From Lachnospiraceae bacterium (GTDB lineage: Bacteria > Bacillota > Clostridia > Lachnospirales > Lachnospiraceae): 57,152 nt of DNA. Numbering within the stretch: position 1 is the first letter of the stretch; the number at the start of each line of letters is the position of its first letter. The stretch spans positions 22,845-79,996 of the forward strand of contig DLZQ01000039.1 in the NCBI GenBank assembly GCA_003447295.1, in the 5' to 3' direction. Below, in pieces: positions 43,559 through 52,598 of the stretch. Made by a program: the position numbers and the translations under genes. Below the pieces are notes generated by a model. That model was not told the origin of the DNA. It was given only the letters and a program-made list of their open reading frames with translations, and did not search any database.

Positions 43559-44189
43559 CCGAAAATTCTTTGTCAGAGGGCTGTGTGGAACGTTCCGCCA
43601 GCCTTCTGCTTAAGTTCAGATACTCTGTGATCTCTTCATACAACATCTCCGGCTGAAAAGCATCCTCTAAAATCCGCTCGTTCATCAGTCCCTTAATGGT
43701 CAGCTCCAGCATTTTGCGAAGCTTCTGGGCATCCTTGGCAGAAGCATACGCGGTAAGATCCGCTTTTTCATAGATGGCTTCGTAAGCGTCCTCCAGGCGC
43801 CGTCTGCTCTCTTCGGCAGCTAACAGGGCTTCGCTGACATTTTCAGACTGTGCCCGGTTTAAAAACTGCTGCAGATAGGGATACCGACACATAGCATGCA
43901 TTTTCCCGCATTCCACCTGCTGCATCAGAGCAAACAGGTCCGTTTCCTTCGCATCCACCGCCGTAGACAGCTCCAACAGCAGGTAACGGACGCTGTAATC
44001 ATAGACAAATGCATATACTCCCAGTTTGCTTTCGAAATAATGGAATAACAAGCCCTTGCTGATAGCCGCCTCCCTCACAATATCATCGGTGCTGGCATGC
44101 CGATAGCCGCTAAGAGCAAATGCTTTCAGTGCTGCATTGATCATCCTGTCCTGTTTTTCCTTTTTTAAATCAAAAAATTTCTCATTCAT
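43551..44189 (-). CDS. TetR/AcrR family transcriptional regulator
   Basis: A 212-residue TetR regulator. The N-terminal DNA-binding domain (ALKAFALSGYRHASTDDIV, ISKGLLFHYFESKLGVYAFVY) covers residues ~14-60. The all-helical ligand domain follows, with no recognisable ligand signature. It is divergent from a small acidic membrane protein, with 113 bases between starts, so it may control that gene and itself. No efflux pump is adjacent. Confidence 0.92.
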   Translation of the reverse strand: MNEKFFDLKKEKQDRMINAALKAFALSGYRHASTDDIVREAAISKGLLFHYFESKLGVYAFVYDYSVRYLLLELSTAVDAKETDLFALMQQVECGKMHAMCRYPYLQQFLNRAQSENVSEALLAAEESRRRLEDAYEAIYEKADLTAYASAKDAQKLRKMLELTIKGLMNERILEDAFQPEMLYEEITEYLNLSRRLAERSTQPSDKEFSEK

Positions 44190-44302
44190 AACGCAACATA
44201 TCCCTTTTCATTTTGGTCAATAAGGTTTATCATATAACTGTATGGACAAATGTATATGATTCCGAACCGTTACATACACTACAACATGGAAGGAGCAACC
44301 CT

Positions 44303-44695
44303 ATGGCTAAAAAATTTGGCAAATTTCTGCTGTTCACCGCAGCAGTAGGTACCGCAGCCGCAGCTGCTTACTACTATATGCAACAGAAGGATTCCAAGCT
44401 GAAGGAATCTTCCGAAGCAGATGACGATTACGATGATTTCCATGAGGATCTCGAGGAGAGCAATGAATTCTCTCGCAATTATGTTCCTCTGAATACTGCC
44501 GCACAGGCTCCCGATGCTGCTGCACCCGAGAAGGCAGATACCACAGATGCTGACACTGATGCATCCGATTTCACTCCCCTCTCCGAGCAGGCAGCTGATC
44601 TGTCCGGGGAAGAGGATGAAACCGTGGAAAACGTAGAAGAGTTCTTCGACGAGGAAGATGCCGAGGACGCAGAACCTCCCATCAGTGAAGAATAA
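44303..44695 (+). CDS. Small single-span acidic membrane protein
   Basis: A 130-residue protein. Residues ~8-26 are hydrophobic (LLFTAAVGTAAAAAYYYM) after MAKKFGKF, giving one membrane span, and the remaining ~100 residues are strongly acidic and low-complexity (DDDYDDFHEDLEE and similar). I start at the ATG at 44303, seven bases after GGAAGGAG; the longer frame has no such site. No conserved domain is recognised beyond a general resemblance to short envelope proteins of Clostridia. It is divergent from the TetR regulator. Confidence 0.8.
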   Translation: MAKKFGKFLLFTAAVGTAAAAAYYYMQQKDSKLKESSEADDDYDDFHEDLEESNEFSRNYVPLNTAAQAPDAAAPEKADTTDADTDASDFTPLSEQAADLSGEEDETVENVEEFFDEEDAEDAEPPISEE

Positions 44696-44719
44696 GAATC
44701 TATAAGGATTCCTATTTAG

Positions 44720-44760
44720 AAGGTCTTACAGCCATGCTTTTTGCAGTCTGTGAAGACCTT
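44720..44760 (+). terminator. Terminator after the acidic membrane protein
   Basis: AAGGTCTT (44720-44727) pairs with AAGACCTT (44753-44760), followed by CTTTCATTTC. The right arm lies in the 3' end of the convergent MocR gene. Confidence 0.5.
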
Positions 44761-46132
44761 CTTTCATTTCTGGCTCACTCACACTTCCGAATCCCAACAG
44801 TATCGTTGCCTTCGGGGCATCGGTCTCCACCATATTTTCCGACATGCCATAGACTTTTACCCCCGCTTCCGTCGCAGCAGACAATAGCTGTGCTTCTGTG
44901 ACAGCTCCTCTCGCCGTCAGCAGAAGATGCAGTCCCGCATCCTCCCCGGAGATTGTAAAAGCCTTTTTAAACGGCTCTAACTCTGCAAGCAGCAGATCGT
45001 GCTTGGCACGATAGTGCATCCGCATCTTGTTCAGATGCCGTTCAAAATAGCCGTCCCGGATAAATTCATTTAAGATCCGCTGGTCAATTCTCGACACTGT
45101 GCAGGAATAGAAAGAACAATCCCTGCGGTAGACCTCTAACAGACTCTCCGGAAGCACCATATAGCTGACACGGATCGCCGGTGCGATCGCTTTGGAAAAG
45201 GTACCAATGTAGATCACCTTGCCCCGTTTGTCCGAGGATTGCAGGGAAGGGATCGGTTTTCCTCGGTAGCGGAATTCGCTGTCGTAATCATCCTCGATCA
45301 GATAGCGGTCCGGTTCCTTTTCCGCCCAGCGTAACAGCTCTGCTCTTCTGCCGATGGTCATGACCGCACCGGTAGGATACTGATGGGACGGCATCACATA
45401 GGCTGCCCGGACCGGAAGCCCCGAAAGTCTGTCCGCCCGCATCCCTTTATCGTCCATATCCACCGTATAAATACGATAGGCAAAAGACTGAAAGATCCGG
45501 TAAGCTCTCTTATACGTAGGATTCTCCATGGCGATCCCCACATGTCTCCCCAGTATTTTCTCTAATAACAGTAACAGATAATCGTTCCCTGCTCCCACAA
45601 TGATCTGTTCCGGGCGGCAGTTCACACCACGGGAAGAATGCAGATACCGGCTGATGGTCATTCGCAGGTCATAATCTCCCTGGGGCTCTCCCTGGGCAAA
45701 CAGCTCACTGTTACTATCATTCAGGATATTTTTCGTGATCCGTTTCCACACTCCGAAGGGGAAACCGGTCATATCGATTCCATAAGGGGAAAAGTCGACC
45801 TGCACCTGTGTCCCGTCCTCTTGACTGTCAGGTCTGACCACCTCCGGCTCTGTCATCTCCTGCTGTTCCATGGTAAAAATCCCCTCCAGCCGGCAGACAA
45901 AGTATCCCTTATAAGGTTTTGCCTCAATATATCCCTCACTTAACAGCTGGTCATAGGCATAGTCCACCGTACTTCTCGCCACCTGCAGATATTCTGCCAG
46001 AGAACGCGTGGAGGGAAGCCTCTCTCCTGCCAGAAGCTTCCCTTCCCTGATTTCCTGTCGTATATGCTCATATATCTGCTGGTACAGACATTTGTCACTG
46101 TCTGTACGCAGCCGGATCGTCATATCATACAT
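44726..46132 (-). CDS. MocR/PdxR-type GntR regulator with aminotransferase domain
   Basis: A 468-residue fusion. A GntR winged helix (residues ~1-80, LYQQIYEHIRQEIREGKL, GERLPSTRSLAEYLQVARSTV) is joined to a class I aminotransferase-like domain (residues ~110-468). The PLP lysine is likely Lys314 in IGTFSKAIAPAIR. Such MocR proteins use PLP as a sensor rather than a catalyst; PdxR members control vitamin B6 synthesis or salvage, others taurine or GABA use. A B6 kinase lies at the left edge of the window, too far away to prove a link. It starts 9 bases after the DUF2225 stop, so co-transcription is likely. Confidence 0.92.
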   Translation of the reverse strand: MYDMTIRLRTDSDKCLYQQIYEHIRQEIREGKLLAGERLPSTRSLAEYLQVARSTVDYAYDQLLSEGYIEAKPYKGYFVCRLEGIFTMEQQEMTEPEVVRPDSQEDGTQVQVDFSPYGIDMTGFPFGVWKRITKNILNDSNSELFAQGEPQGDYDLRMTISRYLHSSRGVNCRPEQIIVGAGNDYLLLLLEKILGRHVGIAMENPTYKRAYRIFQSFAYRIYTVDMDDKGMRADRLSGLPVRAAYVMPSHQYPTGAVMTIGRRAELLRWAEKEPDRYLIEDDYDSEFRYRGKPIPSLQSSDKRGKVIYIGTFSKAIAPAIRVSYMVLPESLLEVYRRDCSFYSCTVSRIDQRILNEFIRDGYFERHLNKMRMHYRAKHDLLLAELEPFKKAFTISGEDAGLHLLLTARGAVTEAQLLSAATEAGVKVYGMSENMVETDAPKATILLGFGSVSEPEMKEGLHRLQKAWL

Positions 46133-46141
46133 AATGTTGTC

Positions 46142-46987
46142 CTACTTTTTCTGACTCTTCAGTTCCTCCAGGATCTGATCCTTAAGCTCTCTTGCCTTGT
46201 CCTTGGTACGGGCATTAGCCGATGGAGATGTGAGGATCGAAGCCACCATACGGCTTGCCACATCGTATTTCTGAAATCTGGTGGCCAATACTCCGATCAG
46301 GAACTCCACCGTAATTTCATCCATACCGCACATGGGAAATCCTTCGGTCTGAAGCGCTTCCGTGAAGCCGGTATAAGCATTCTTCAGATAGGTCTCTTCC
46401 ATGTTTTTCAATTCACGGAGACGCGCCATATCCGTATCTCCGGATTCTTCCAGATATTCCTGATATCCTCTCATGAGCCATCCGCTCTTTAAGCAGATAT
46501 AAGCCTTCTCACTGGCATGGGCACGTTTTACCACCGCATTTGCGAGGCACAGCTTATAGCGTTCGATCGCCTCTTCATAGGTATAGATATCGTCATCATA
46601 GGTGTGCAGCTGTACTTTGCTGCTGATATTCTCTTTGATCAGTTTGGCATATACCTTGGTAATATTATTAAAGTACCTGTTCAACGCTGCATATCCACAG
46701 TGGGGACACAGGATCACATCATATTTTACCGCATCGATTCCTTCGTATTTTGCACGAAGATCCTGATCCGTGCCTAAAAGTCTCGCCTTGCCGGTCTTCA
46801 TGATCTTGGCGGGAAAATCTTCTCCGCATACCGGGCAGGTGAAATTCTTGTCGTAGATCAGGTCCTTTTCTTCTATCTTAGGTGCCTCGGCCGCTGCCTG
46901 TTCTTCCTTTTTCTCCTGTCCAAAAATATCCATATTCTCCAGGTTATCCAGGCCCAGTCCGGCCAGCCCGCACAATTTGTCTGACAT
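46142..46987 (-). CDS. DUF2225 family protein
   Basis: A 281-residue cytosolic protein of DUF2225. The Cys-rich zinc-ribbon-like part (FTCPVCGEDFPAKIMKTGKARL, then ILCPHCGYAALNRYF) lies at residues ~42-105 and a helical, TPR-like region follows. I start at the ATG at 46987 (MSDKLCGLAG) with AAGGAG upstream; the longer frame puts that ribosome site inside its own codons. It sits between glnS and the MocR gene in the same direction. Function is unknown. Confidence 0.85.
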   Translation of the reverse strand: MSDKLCGLAGLGLDNLENMDIFGQEKKEEQAAAEAPKIEEKDLIYDKNFTCPVCGEDFPAKIMKTGKARLLGTDQDLRAKYEGIDAVKYDVILCPHCGYAALNRYFNNITKVYAKLIKENISSKVQLHTYDDDIYTYEEAIERYKLCLANAVVKRAHASEKAYICLKSGWLMRGYQEYLEESGDTDMARLRELKNMEETYLKNAYTGFTEALQTEGFPMCGMDEITVEFLIGVLATRFQKYDVASRMVASILTSPSANARTKDKARELKDQILEELKSQKK

Positions 46988-47007
46988 ATGTTTCTCCTTT
47001 TCCAAAC

Positions 47008-48702
47008 TTACTTAGGCAGTACGTAAGAGCTCTTCAGAGATACGATACGGTTAAATACCGGTTCTCCGGGTTTGGTGTCTTTACAGTCCACGCAGAAGAA
47101 GCCCTGTCTCACGAACTGGAAGCGGTCGTACGCCTGTGCCTTTGCAAATGCAGGCTCTAAGCGGCACTCTGTCAGAGTGGTCAGGGAATTCGGGTTCAGA
47201 TTCAGGCTTCCGTCCTCGTTGTATACACCCTTCTCCTCATCGATGATATTCTCATACAGACGCACCTGTGCTTTCACAGATTCAGCTGCACTTACCCAGT
47301 GGATCGTTCCCTTAACCTTACGACCGTCCGGGCTGTTGCCGCCGCGGCTCTCCGGATCGTAGATACCATGTACTTCCACAACCTTACCGTTTTCATCCTT
47401 GACACAACCGGTGCACTTTACGAAATAAGCATTCATCAGGCGCACTTCGTTGCCCGGGAACATACGGAAATACTTCTTGGGAGGCTCTTCCATGAAATCG
47501 TCTCTCTCGATATATAACTCCTTACCGAAAGGAACCTCACGGCTTCCCAGTGCTTCATTCTCCGGATTGTTGACTACAGGCAGCATCTCGGTCTGTCCTT
47601 CGGGATAATTGTCAATGACCAGCTTCACGGGATCCAGGATTGCCATCATACGGGGTGCCTTTGTCTTCAGATCCTCACGGATACAGTACTCTAACATCGC
47701 ATAATCTGCGGAAGACTGTGCCTTGGAGATACCACACAGCTCTACGAACTTCTTGATAGATTCCGGTGTGAAGCCTCTTCTGCGCAGTGCTGCGATGGAT
47801 ACCAGTCTGGGATCATCCCAGCCGTCCACGATACCCTGCTCTACCAGCTTCTTGATATAACGCTTACCAGTCACCACGTTGGTCAGGTACAGCTTGGCAA
47901 ACTCAATCTGCTTGGGAGGATGAGGGTATTCCAGCTCTCTTACCACCCAGTCATATAAGGGTCTGTGATCCTCGAACTCCAAAGTACAGATAGAGTGGGT
48001 CACGCCTTCAATGGCATCCTCGATGGGATGTGCGAAATCATACATCGGATAGATGCACCACTTGTCTCCGGTATTCTGGTGAGACATATGTGCCACACGG
48101 TAGATAACGGGATCTCGCATGTTGATATTGGGAGATGCCATATCGATGCGGGCACGCAGTACCTTGGCGCCGTCCTCATACTTTCCGGCCTTCATATCCT
48201 CGAACAGTGCCAGATTCTCTTCTACGCTTCTTACGCTGCCGGGATCCTCCTTGCCGGGCTCGGTCAGGCTTCCTCTGTATTCACGGATCTGTTCTGCGCT
48301 TAAGTCAGAGACATACGCCTTGCCCTTTTTGATCAGCTTTACGGCTGCTTCATACATCTGGTCAAAATAGTTGGATGCGAAAAAGAGTCTGTCCTCCCAG
48401 TCCGCGCCCAGCCACTTTACATCTGCCTTGATGGACTCCACGAATTCAGACTTTTCCTTGGTGGGGTTGGTATCATCAAAACGCAGGTTAAATTTGCCGT
48501 TGTATTTCTGAGCCAGACCATAGTTCAGCAGAATACTCTTGGCATGTCCGATGTGAAGATATCCGTTGGGTTCGGGAGGGAAACGGGTGTGCACGGTATC
48601 GTATACCCCCTCCGCCAGATCCTTGTCGATGATCTGCTCTATAAAATTCTTAGATTCCTTCACTTCTGCGGAATCTACGATTTCTTTTTCCAGTTCGCTC
48701 AT
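47008..48702 (-). CDS. glnS: Glutaminyl-tRNA synthetase
   Basis: A 564-residue class I synthetase that charges tRNA-Gln directly. The signature is [16 protein letters not shown] with HIGH at 50-53. The GlnRS-specific segments include [10 protein letters not shown], the tRNA-binding loop [12 protein letters not shown], and the C-terminal anticodon-binding beta barrels (from about residue 340). Its length matches bacterial GlnRS rather than GluRS. Direct charging is unusual among Firmicutes, many of which use GatCAB, but it is found in many Clostridia. AAGGCAAGGA precedes the ATG. DUF2225 follows 20 bases later. Confidence 0.96.
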   Translation of the reverse strand: MSELEKEIVDSAEVKESKNFIEQIIDKDLAEGVYDTVHTRFPPEPNGYLHIGHAKSILLNYGLAQKYNGKFNLRFDDTNPTKEKSEFVESIKADVKWLGADWEDRLFFASNYFDQMYEAAVKLIKKGKAYVSDLSAEQIREYRGSLTEPGKEDPGSVRSVEENLALFEDMKAGKYEDGAKVLRARIDMASPNINMRDPVIYRVAHMSHQNTGDKWCIYPMYDFAHPIEDAIEGVTHSICTLEFEDHRPLYDWVVRELEYPHPPKQIEFAKLYLTNVVTGKRYIKKLVEQGIVDGWDDPRLVSIAALRRRGFTPESIKKFVELCGISKAQSSADYAMLEYCIREDLKTKAPRMMAILDPVKLVIDNYPEGQTEMLPVVNNPENEALGSREVPFGKELYIERDDFMEEPPKKYFRMFPGNEVRLMNAYFVKCTGCVKDENGKVVEVHGIYDPESRGGNSPDGRKVKGTIHWVSAAESVKAQVRLYENIIDEEKGVYNEDGSLNLNPNSLTTLTECRLEPAFAKAQAYDRFQFVRQGFFCVDCKDTKPGEPVFNRIVSLKSSYVLPK

Positions 48703-48795
48703 GGTAATATCCTTGCCTTTCGTTTACTTAATACTATTTTCGTAACCTTAATCTTACCACACAAGGAAAATTTTATAAACCTTTTTTTGCGATTC

Positions 48796-50343
48796 TTATG
48801 CCATCTCTTCAAAATTATCCAGAAGATTCTGCGCAGGCTCAATGAACATATTGTGCAGATCATCCTCACTGGCCACCAGATAATCTCCGGCCCTGCCCGT
48901 CATATAAGTATCCTCATCCCAGATGGGGAATACCTTTACTCCCCGCTTCAGCTCGAGGGCATAGATGCAGAAAGCATCCGCAGGCATACCCATACGGACA
49001 TATTCCGTCAGCAGATGATTGCTGCCATCTCTGCCGTCCTTGACTCTCGGGATATATCCCATATGGCTGCAATATTCCTCCGGCAGCGCCAGATCGCACA
49101 TTTCCAGGATCCGGTGAAATTTCCCGGCCGGGACCGGATGCAGCTCCCCGGTACGCTCCAGGGTGAAATACATATCCTGTCTGGTGTCGATATCCATCGT
49201 GCCATCCTCGGTACGTATGGATACCACCTTTCCAAGCTCTGCCAGATCCGCTGCCCTCAGGCAGGCAATCGGCTCTTTCCGCCTGCGGTATTTTTTACCC
49301 TCTTTTACAGGGAATTTGCGTTCTTTCGCATATACGATCTCAAAGTTATCAAAATAATGTGTCATCCGGTTATTGAAATAAGCCTCAGAATGCAGGGTTG
49401 GATACTTTTCCTCATACAGCTTCATGCTGATGTAGCCGCCGGCTTTTTCCACATGGCCGCCGCCGGAGCCGATCCCCTCCGAGAGGTAATCCGACAATTC
49501 ATTGGCATTAACCTCCCGGATACAGCTTCTGACAGAGAATTTATATCCTCTGCTATCCTCATTGTAGACCACGCAGGTATTCACTCCTGCCACCTGGAGC
49601 AGGAAATCACTGATCAGTCCCAGCACGTTAGGGTCACAAGGCTGGGAATGGATCACAGCGAACTGGTAATCGTCATTGTAATTGCAGCGTAACAGCGCCA
49701 CTCCTGCAATCTCCAGCTCCTTTAGGGAAATATTGGAATTGCGGAACAATGATATCAGATTCTTGTCAAAGTTCAGGCTCTCGCGCATATCCATATCCAC
49801 CGGATTGGACAGCTCCGAGAACTGATTGGTATCCATGAACAGCCCATAATACAAAGCGGTCCCCAGATCTTTATTTTTCTCCACCAGATAATGCATCTCC
49901 TGAAGCATGGTCCATACCAGAGTCGCACAGCTACCAAGATTCGGTTGTAATCGCATTTTCTCCGTACAGATCACTTCCAGAGGATGATGATCGATCACTG
50001 CGATCTCCTCTGCCGGGATTACGGTCACATTGCCGGCACCGTATTGACAGTCCACTGTGATCAGAAGTCCGTCCACCGGCTCCTCTCCGGGATGCGCCAG
50101 ATATTTCAGCGGAATTCCAAGCTTTTCCACCATCAGCGTCAGGTTGGCCTTTCTCACTTTGTTTTTCCCGGCATACAGCAGTCTCACATCTTTTCCCTGA
50201 TCTCGGAAAAAACAATACAATCCAAACCCGGACGCTATCGCATCCGCATCCGGATTATCGTGACACTGGATCGTCACACGGTCATATCCCAATAATTCAT
50301 CCAGCATCATTTCTCTGCTTTTCTCTTCCCCTCGTCTGTCCAT
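48796..50343 (-). CDS. DHH-family phosphoesterase with extra C-terminal domain
   Basis: A 515-residue protein. The DHH domain (residues ~15-170) has HDNPDADAIASG (28-39) and the AVIDHHPLEV motif, and the DHHA1 domain follows with GSGGGHVEKAGGY around residue 295. About 175 residues after it (from FPVKEGKKYRRRKEP onward) form an additional domain that I do not recognise. Family members are manganese-dependent phosphodiesterases acting on nanoRNA or cyclic dinucleotides. It follows the purine genes, beyond a hairpin, and precedes glnS. No membrane segment is seen, so it is not GdpP. Confidence 0.85.
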   Translation of the reverse strand: MDRRGEEKSREMMLDELLGYDRVTIQCHDNPDADAIASGFGLYCFFRDQGKDVRLLYAGKNKVRKANLTLMVEKLGIPLKYLAHPGEEPVDGLLITVDCQYGAGNVTVIPAEEIAVIDHHPLEVICTEKMRLQPNLGSCATLVWTMLQEMHYLVEKNKDLGTALYYGLFMDTNQFSELSNPVDMDMRESLNFDKNLISLFRNSNISLKELEIAGVALLRCNYNDDYQFAVIHSQPCDPNVLGLISDFLLQVAGVNTCVVYNEDSRGYKFSVRSCIREVNANELSDYLSEGIGSGGGHVEKAGGYISMKLYEEKYPTLHSEAYFNNRMTHYFDNFEIVYAKERKFPVKEGKKYRRRKEPIACLRAADLAELGKVVSIRTEDGTMDIDTRQDMYFTLERTGELHPVPAGKFHRILEMCDLALPEEYCSHMGYIPRVKDGRDGSNHLLTEYVRMGMPADAFCIYALELKRGVKVFPIWDEDTYMTGRAGDYLVASEDDLHNMFIEPAQNLLDNFEEMA

Positions 50344-50372
50344 AACTACGCTTTCCTCATCTTCCTTATAAA

Positions 50373-50424
50373 AACTATTCAGAACCCCATTCGCAAAATC
50401 GCCTTTTCAAGGCTCTGAATAGTT
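50373..50424 (-). terminator. Terminator after the AICAR transformylase gene
   Basis: AACTATTCAGA (50373-50383) pairs with TCTGAATAGTT (50414-50424) across a 30-base loop, and the minus strand continues TTTATAAG. A second hairpin with arms around GGCAGG/CCTGCC lies between it and the gene. Confidence 0.6.
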
Positions 50425-50465
50425 ACAGGCAGGTCCTGTTACAGTCCTGCCCGCAAATATCTGTC

Positions 50466-51644
50466 TTAATGGTGGAACAGACGGATGCCTGTAAACGCCA
50501 TCACCATGTTATATTTATCGCAGCATGCAATAACATCTGCATCACGCACGGATCCACCGGGCTGTGCGATGTATTTTACACCACTCTTATGAGCTCTCTC
50601 GATATTATCGGAGAAGGGGAAGAATGCATCGCTTCCCAGAGTCACATCCTGCATTTTGTCAAGCCATGCTCTCTTTTCCTCTCTGGTAAATACGGGAGGT
50701 TTTACCTTGAAGATGCCTTCCCAGGTGCCGTCTGCCAGCACATCCATGTACTCATCGCCCATGTAGACATCAATGGCATTGTCACGGTTGGCTCTTCCTA
50801 AGCTGTCTACGAACTGCAGACCCAGTACCTGGGGAGACTGACGTAAAAACCAGTTGTCTGCCTTGCTGCCGGCCAGTCTGGTGCAGTGGATACGGGACTG
50901 CTGGCCCGCACCGATGCCGATAGCCTGACCGTCCTTGACATAGCATACGGAATTGGACTGGGTATATTTTAAGGTGATCAGTGCGATCTTCATATCGATC
51001 AGAGCACTCTCCGGGATCTCCTTGTTCACCGTCACGATATTGGACAGCAGATCACCGTTGATATCCAGTTCGTTACGTCCCTGCTCAAAGGTGATACCGT
51101 ATACCTGCTTGTGCTCGATGGGAGCGGGCTGGTAGGAAGGATCGATCTGGATGATGTTGTAAGCACCCTTTTTCTTCTGCTTTAACAGCTCCAGTGCCTC
51201 ATCGGTATAGCCGGGAGCGATGACACCGTCGGATACCTCTCGCTTGATCAGACGGGCGGTATCTGCATCACAGACATCGGACAATGCGATAAAGTCACCG
51301 AAGGAGGACATTCTGTCTGCGCCACGTGCTCTTGCATAAGCACATGCCAGAGGAGACAGCTCTCCAAGATCATCCACCCAGTAGATCTTCGCCAGGGTAT
51401 CGCTCAAGGGAAGTCCTACCGCAGCACCGGCGGGAGATACATGCTTAAAAGAAGTGGCTGCGGGAAGTCCCGTAGCTTCCTTCAGTTCTTTTACCAGCTG
51501 CCAGCCGTTGAAAGCATCCAGGAAATTAATATATCCGGGTTTGCCGTTCAGTACGGTAACAGGCAGATCACTTCCGTCTTCCATGAAGATCCTGGAAGGC
51601 TTCTGGTTCGGGTTGCATCCGTATTTTAACTGAATCTCGTTCAT
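50466..51644 (-). CDS. purH: AICAR formyltransferase (PurH transformylase domain only)
   Basis: A 392-residue protein matching only the transformylase half of PurH; the N-terminal MGS-like cyclohydrolase domain is absent. It adds a formyl group from 10-formyl-tetrahydrofolate to AICAR, making FAICAR. The catalytic Lys-His pair is in TSFKHVSPAGAA. The domain signatures CYVKDGQAIGIGAGQQSR, LGSDAFFPFSDNIE and YIAQPGGSVRD are intact. AGGAG lies before the ATG. It comes 40 bases after a PurO-type IMP cyclohydrolase, which supplies the missing activity, both under one ZTP riboswitch. It uses the same gene name as the fused enzyme but is only its half. Confidence 0.9.
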   Translation of the reverse strand: MNEIQLKYGCNPNQKPSRIFMEDGSDLPVTVLNGKPGYINFLDAFNGWQLVKELKEATGLPAATSFKHVSPAGAAVGLPLSDTLAKIYWVDDLGELSPLACAYARARGADRMSSFGDFIALSDVCDADTARLIKREVSDGVIAPGYTDEALELLKQKKKGAYNIIQIDPSYQPAPIEHKQVYGITFEQGRNELDINGDLLSNIVTVNKEIPESALIDMKIALITLKYTQSNSVCYVKDGQAIGIGAGQQSRIHCTRLAGSKADNWFLRQSPQVLGLQFVDSLGRANRDNAIDVYMGDEYMDVLADGTWEGIFKVKPPVFTREEKRAWLDKMQDVTLGSDAFFPFSDNIERAHKSGVKYIAQPGGSVRDADVIACCDKYNMVMAFTGIRLFHH

Positions 51645-51684
51645 CTTATTTTTCTCCTATCTACGATATTCACTATTCAGAACC

Positions 51685-52392
51685 TTACACATTCTTGTTC
51701 ACAATCTTAGTCTCGTATTTACCGGTCTCGATGTCGATGAAACGAACGAACAGGGAGACCTTGTTGTCCTCATTTAAGCTGTTCCACAGCATATCGGTAA
51801 ATGCATCCATGTCATCGGGGATCTCCACTAACTTCGGCTCCCCCTGGAAGCTGGGCAGCGGATTGCCGTCATGCATATAAGTATGAATGAATCGTCCCTC
51901 TCCGGAAAGCGGATTCTCGTAAGCATAAGTAAAACGCAGGCAGGAATCGGGGTTGCCGTTGTCACTCTTCAAAATGGACATAGCGTAATTGTACTTGCCG
52001 TTCTCAATGTGCATGATACCGGAAATTCTCGGTGTGTAGTTCGGTCCGTCCGGCTCGAATTCTCTGCTGCGCAGGGACTGTTCAAAGGTTAACTGTTTGT
52101 CCATTCCCTCGTAGATGGTATCGGTCTGATCGCCGTTGGTCACGATGGTCTTGTTGCCCAGGACACGTACCGGCGCATAGATGATCAGACTGGGATCTTC
52201 TAACTTGGAAGGGTCGAAAGCCTGGGTACGGATTCCCTCTCCCTCTGTCACGAACACACGATTGCGGCTGTTGGCACTTCTTCCCATAATAAAATACGCG
52301 GTTACGGCATATTTACCGTTCGCAGAGCGTCCGATCACGATACCTCTGCCGGGATAAGCATTACTTTTCAGTTCCTGTTCCAGTTGTAACAT
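51685..52392 (-). CDS. purO: PurO-type IMP cyclohydrolase
   Basis: A 235-residue protein of the IMP cyclohydrolase family first known from archaea (PurO), which closes FAICAR to IMP. Typical wording is YPGRGIVIGRSANGKYAVTA, YFIMGRSANSRNRVF, and DGPNYTPRISGI. It is not related in fold to the PurH N-terminal domain. I start at the ATG at 52392 (MLQLEQELKSN) with GGAGG six bases upstream; the longer frame from 52440 runs into the riboswitch terminator. It is the first gene behind the ZTP riboswitch and precedes the AICAR transformylase, so the two genes replace the fused PurH. Confidence 0.9.
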   Translation of the reverse strand: MLQLEQELKSNAYPGRGIVIGRSANGKYAVTAYFIMGRSANSRNRVFVTEGEGIRTQAFDPSKLEDPSLIIYAPVRVLGNKTIVTNGDQTDTIYEGMDKQLTFEQSLRSREFEPDGPNYTPRISGIMHIENGKYNYAMSILKSDNGNPDSCLRFTYAYENPLSGEGRFIHTYMHDGNPLPSFQGEPKLVEIPDDMDAFTDMLWNSLNEDNKVSLFVRFIDIETGKYETKIVNKNV

Positions 52393-52414
52393 AGTTTTCC
52401 TCCGTTTATCCTTT

Positions 52415-52461
52415 AAAATAAAAATCCGCCTAAGCACCACAAATAGACGGTGCCCAGGCGG
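52415..52461 (-). terminator. ZTP-riboswitch expression-platform terminator
   Basis: On the minus strand CCGCCTGGGCACC (52449-52461) pairs with GGTGCTTAGGCGG (52426-52438), 11 or so bp with a TT mismatch, followed by ATTTTTATTTT. The first arm is the conserved CCGCCTGGGC of the riboswitch, so ligand binding and termination are exclusive. Confidence 0.9.
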
Positions 52462-52530
52462 TCGGCTTTCACTATTCTACACTCCCTGTGGGTATCTCCA
52501 CTGCAGCAGGCTGCGTTCCGCCAGTCGTGT
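52449..52530 (-). ncRNA. ZTP (pfl) riboswitch
   Basis: The minus strand carries the pfl consensus in order: CGACTGGCGGAACGC (52527-52513), then CAGTGGAGATACCCACAGGG with the hairpin and GGGAG, and finally GCCGACCGCCTGGGC (to 52451). It senses ZTP/ZMP (AICAR nucleotides), the substrate that builds up when 10-formyl-THF is short, and lets the purO-purH genes be read. It lies 60 bases before purO. Confidence 0.93.
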
Positions 52531-52540
52531 AGCTATATCA

Positions 52541-52570
52541 ATAGTAGCATGGTTCCCCGATACTTGACAA
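52541..52570 (-). promoter_or_regulatory. Promoter of the riboswitch-purO-purH unit
   Basis: On the minus strand TTGTCA (52565-52570) and TACTAT (52541-52546) are 18 bases apart, placing the transcript start just before the riboswitch. Confidence 0.6.
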
Positions 52571-52598
52571 GAGGGATTTTGATAATTTTGTTACTTCC

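Noticed and set aside
48544..49692. A 382-residue plus-strand frame
   Set aside because: It is antisense to glnS and the DHH gene and has no supported start or domain.
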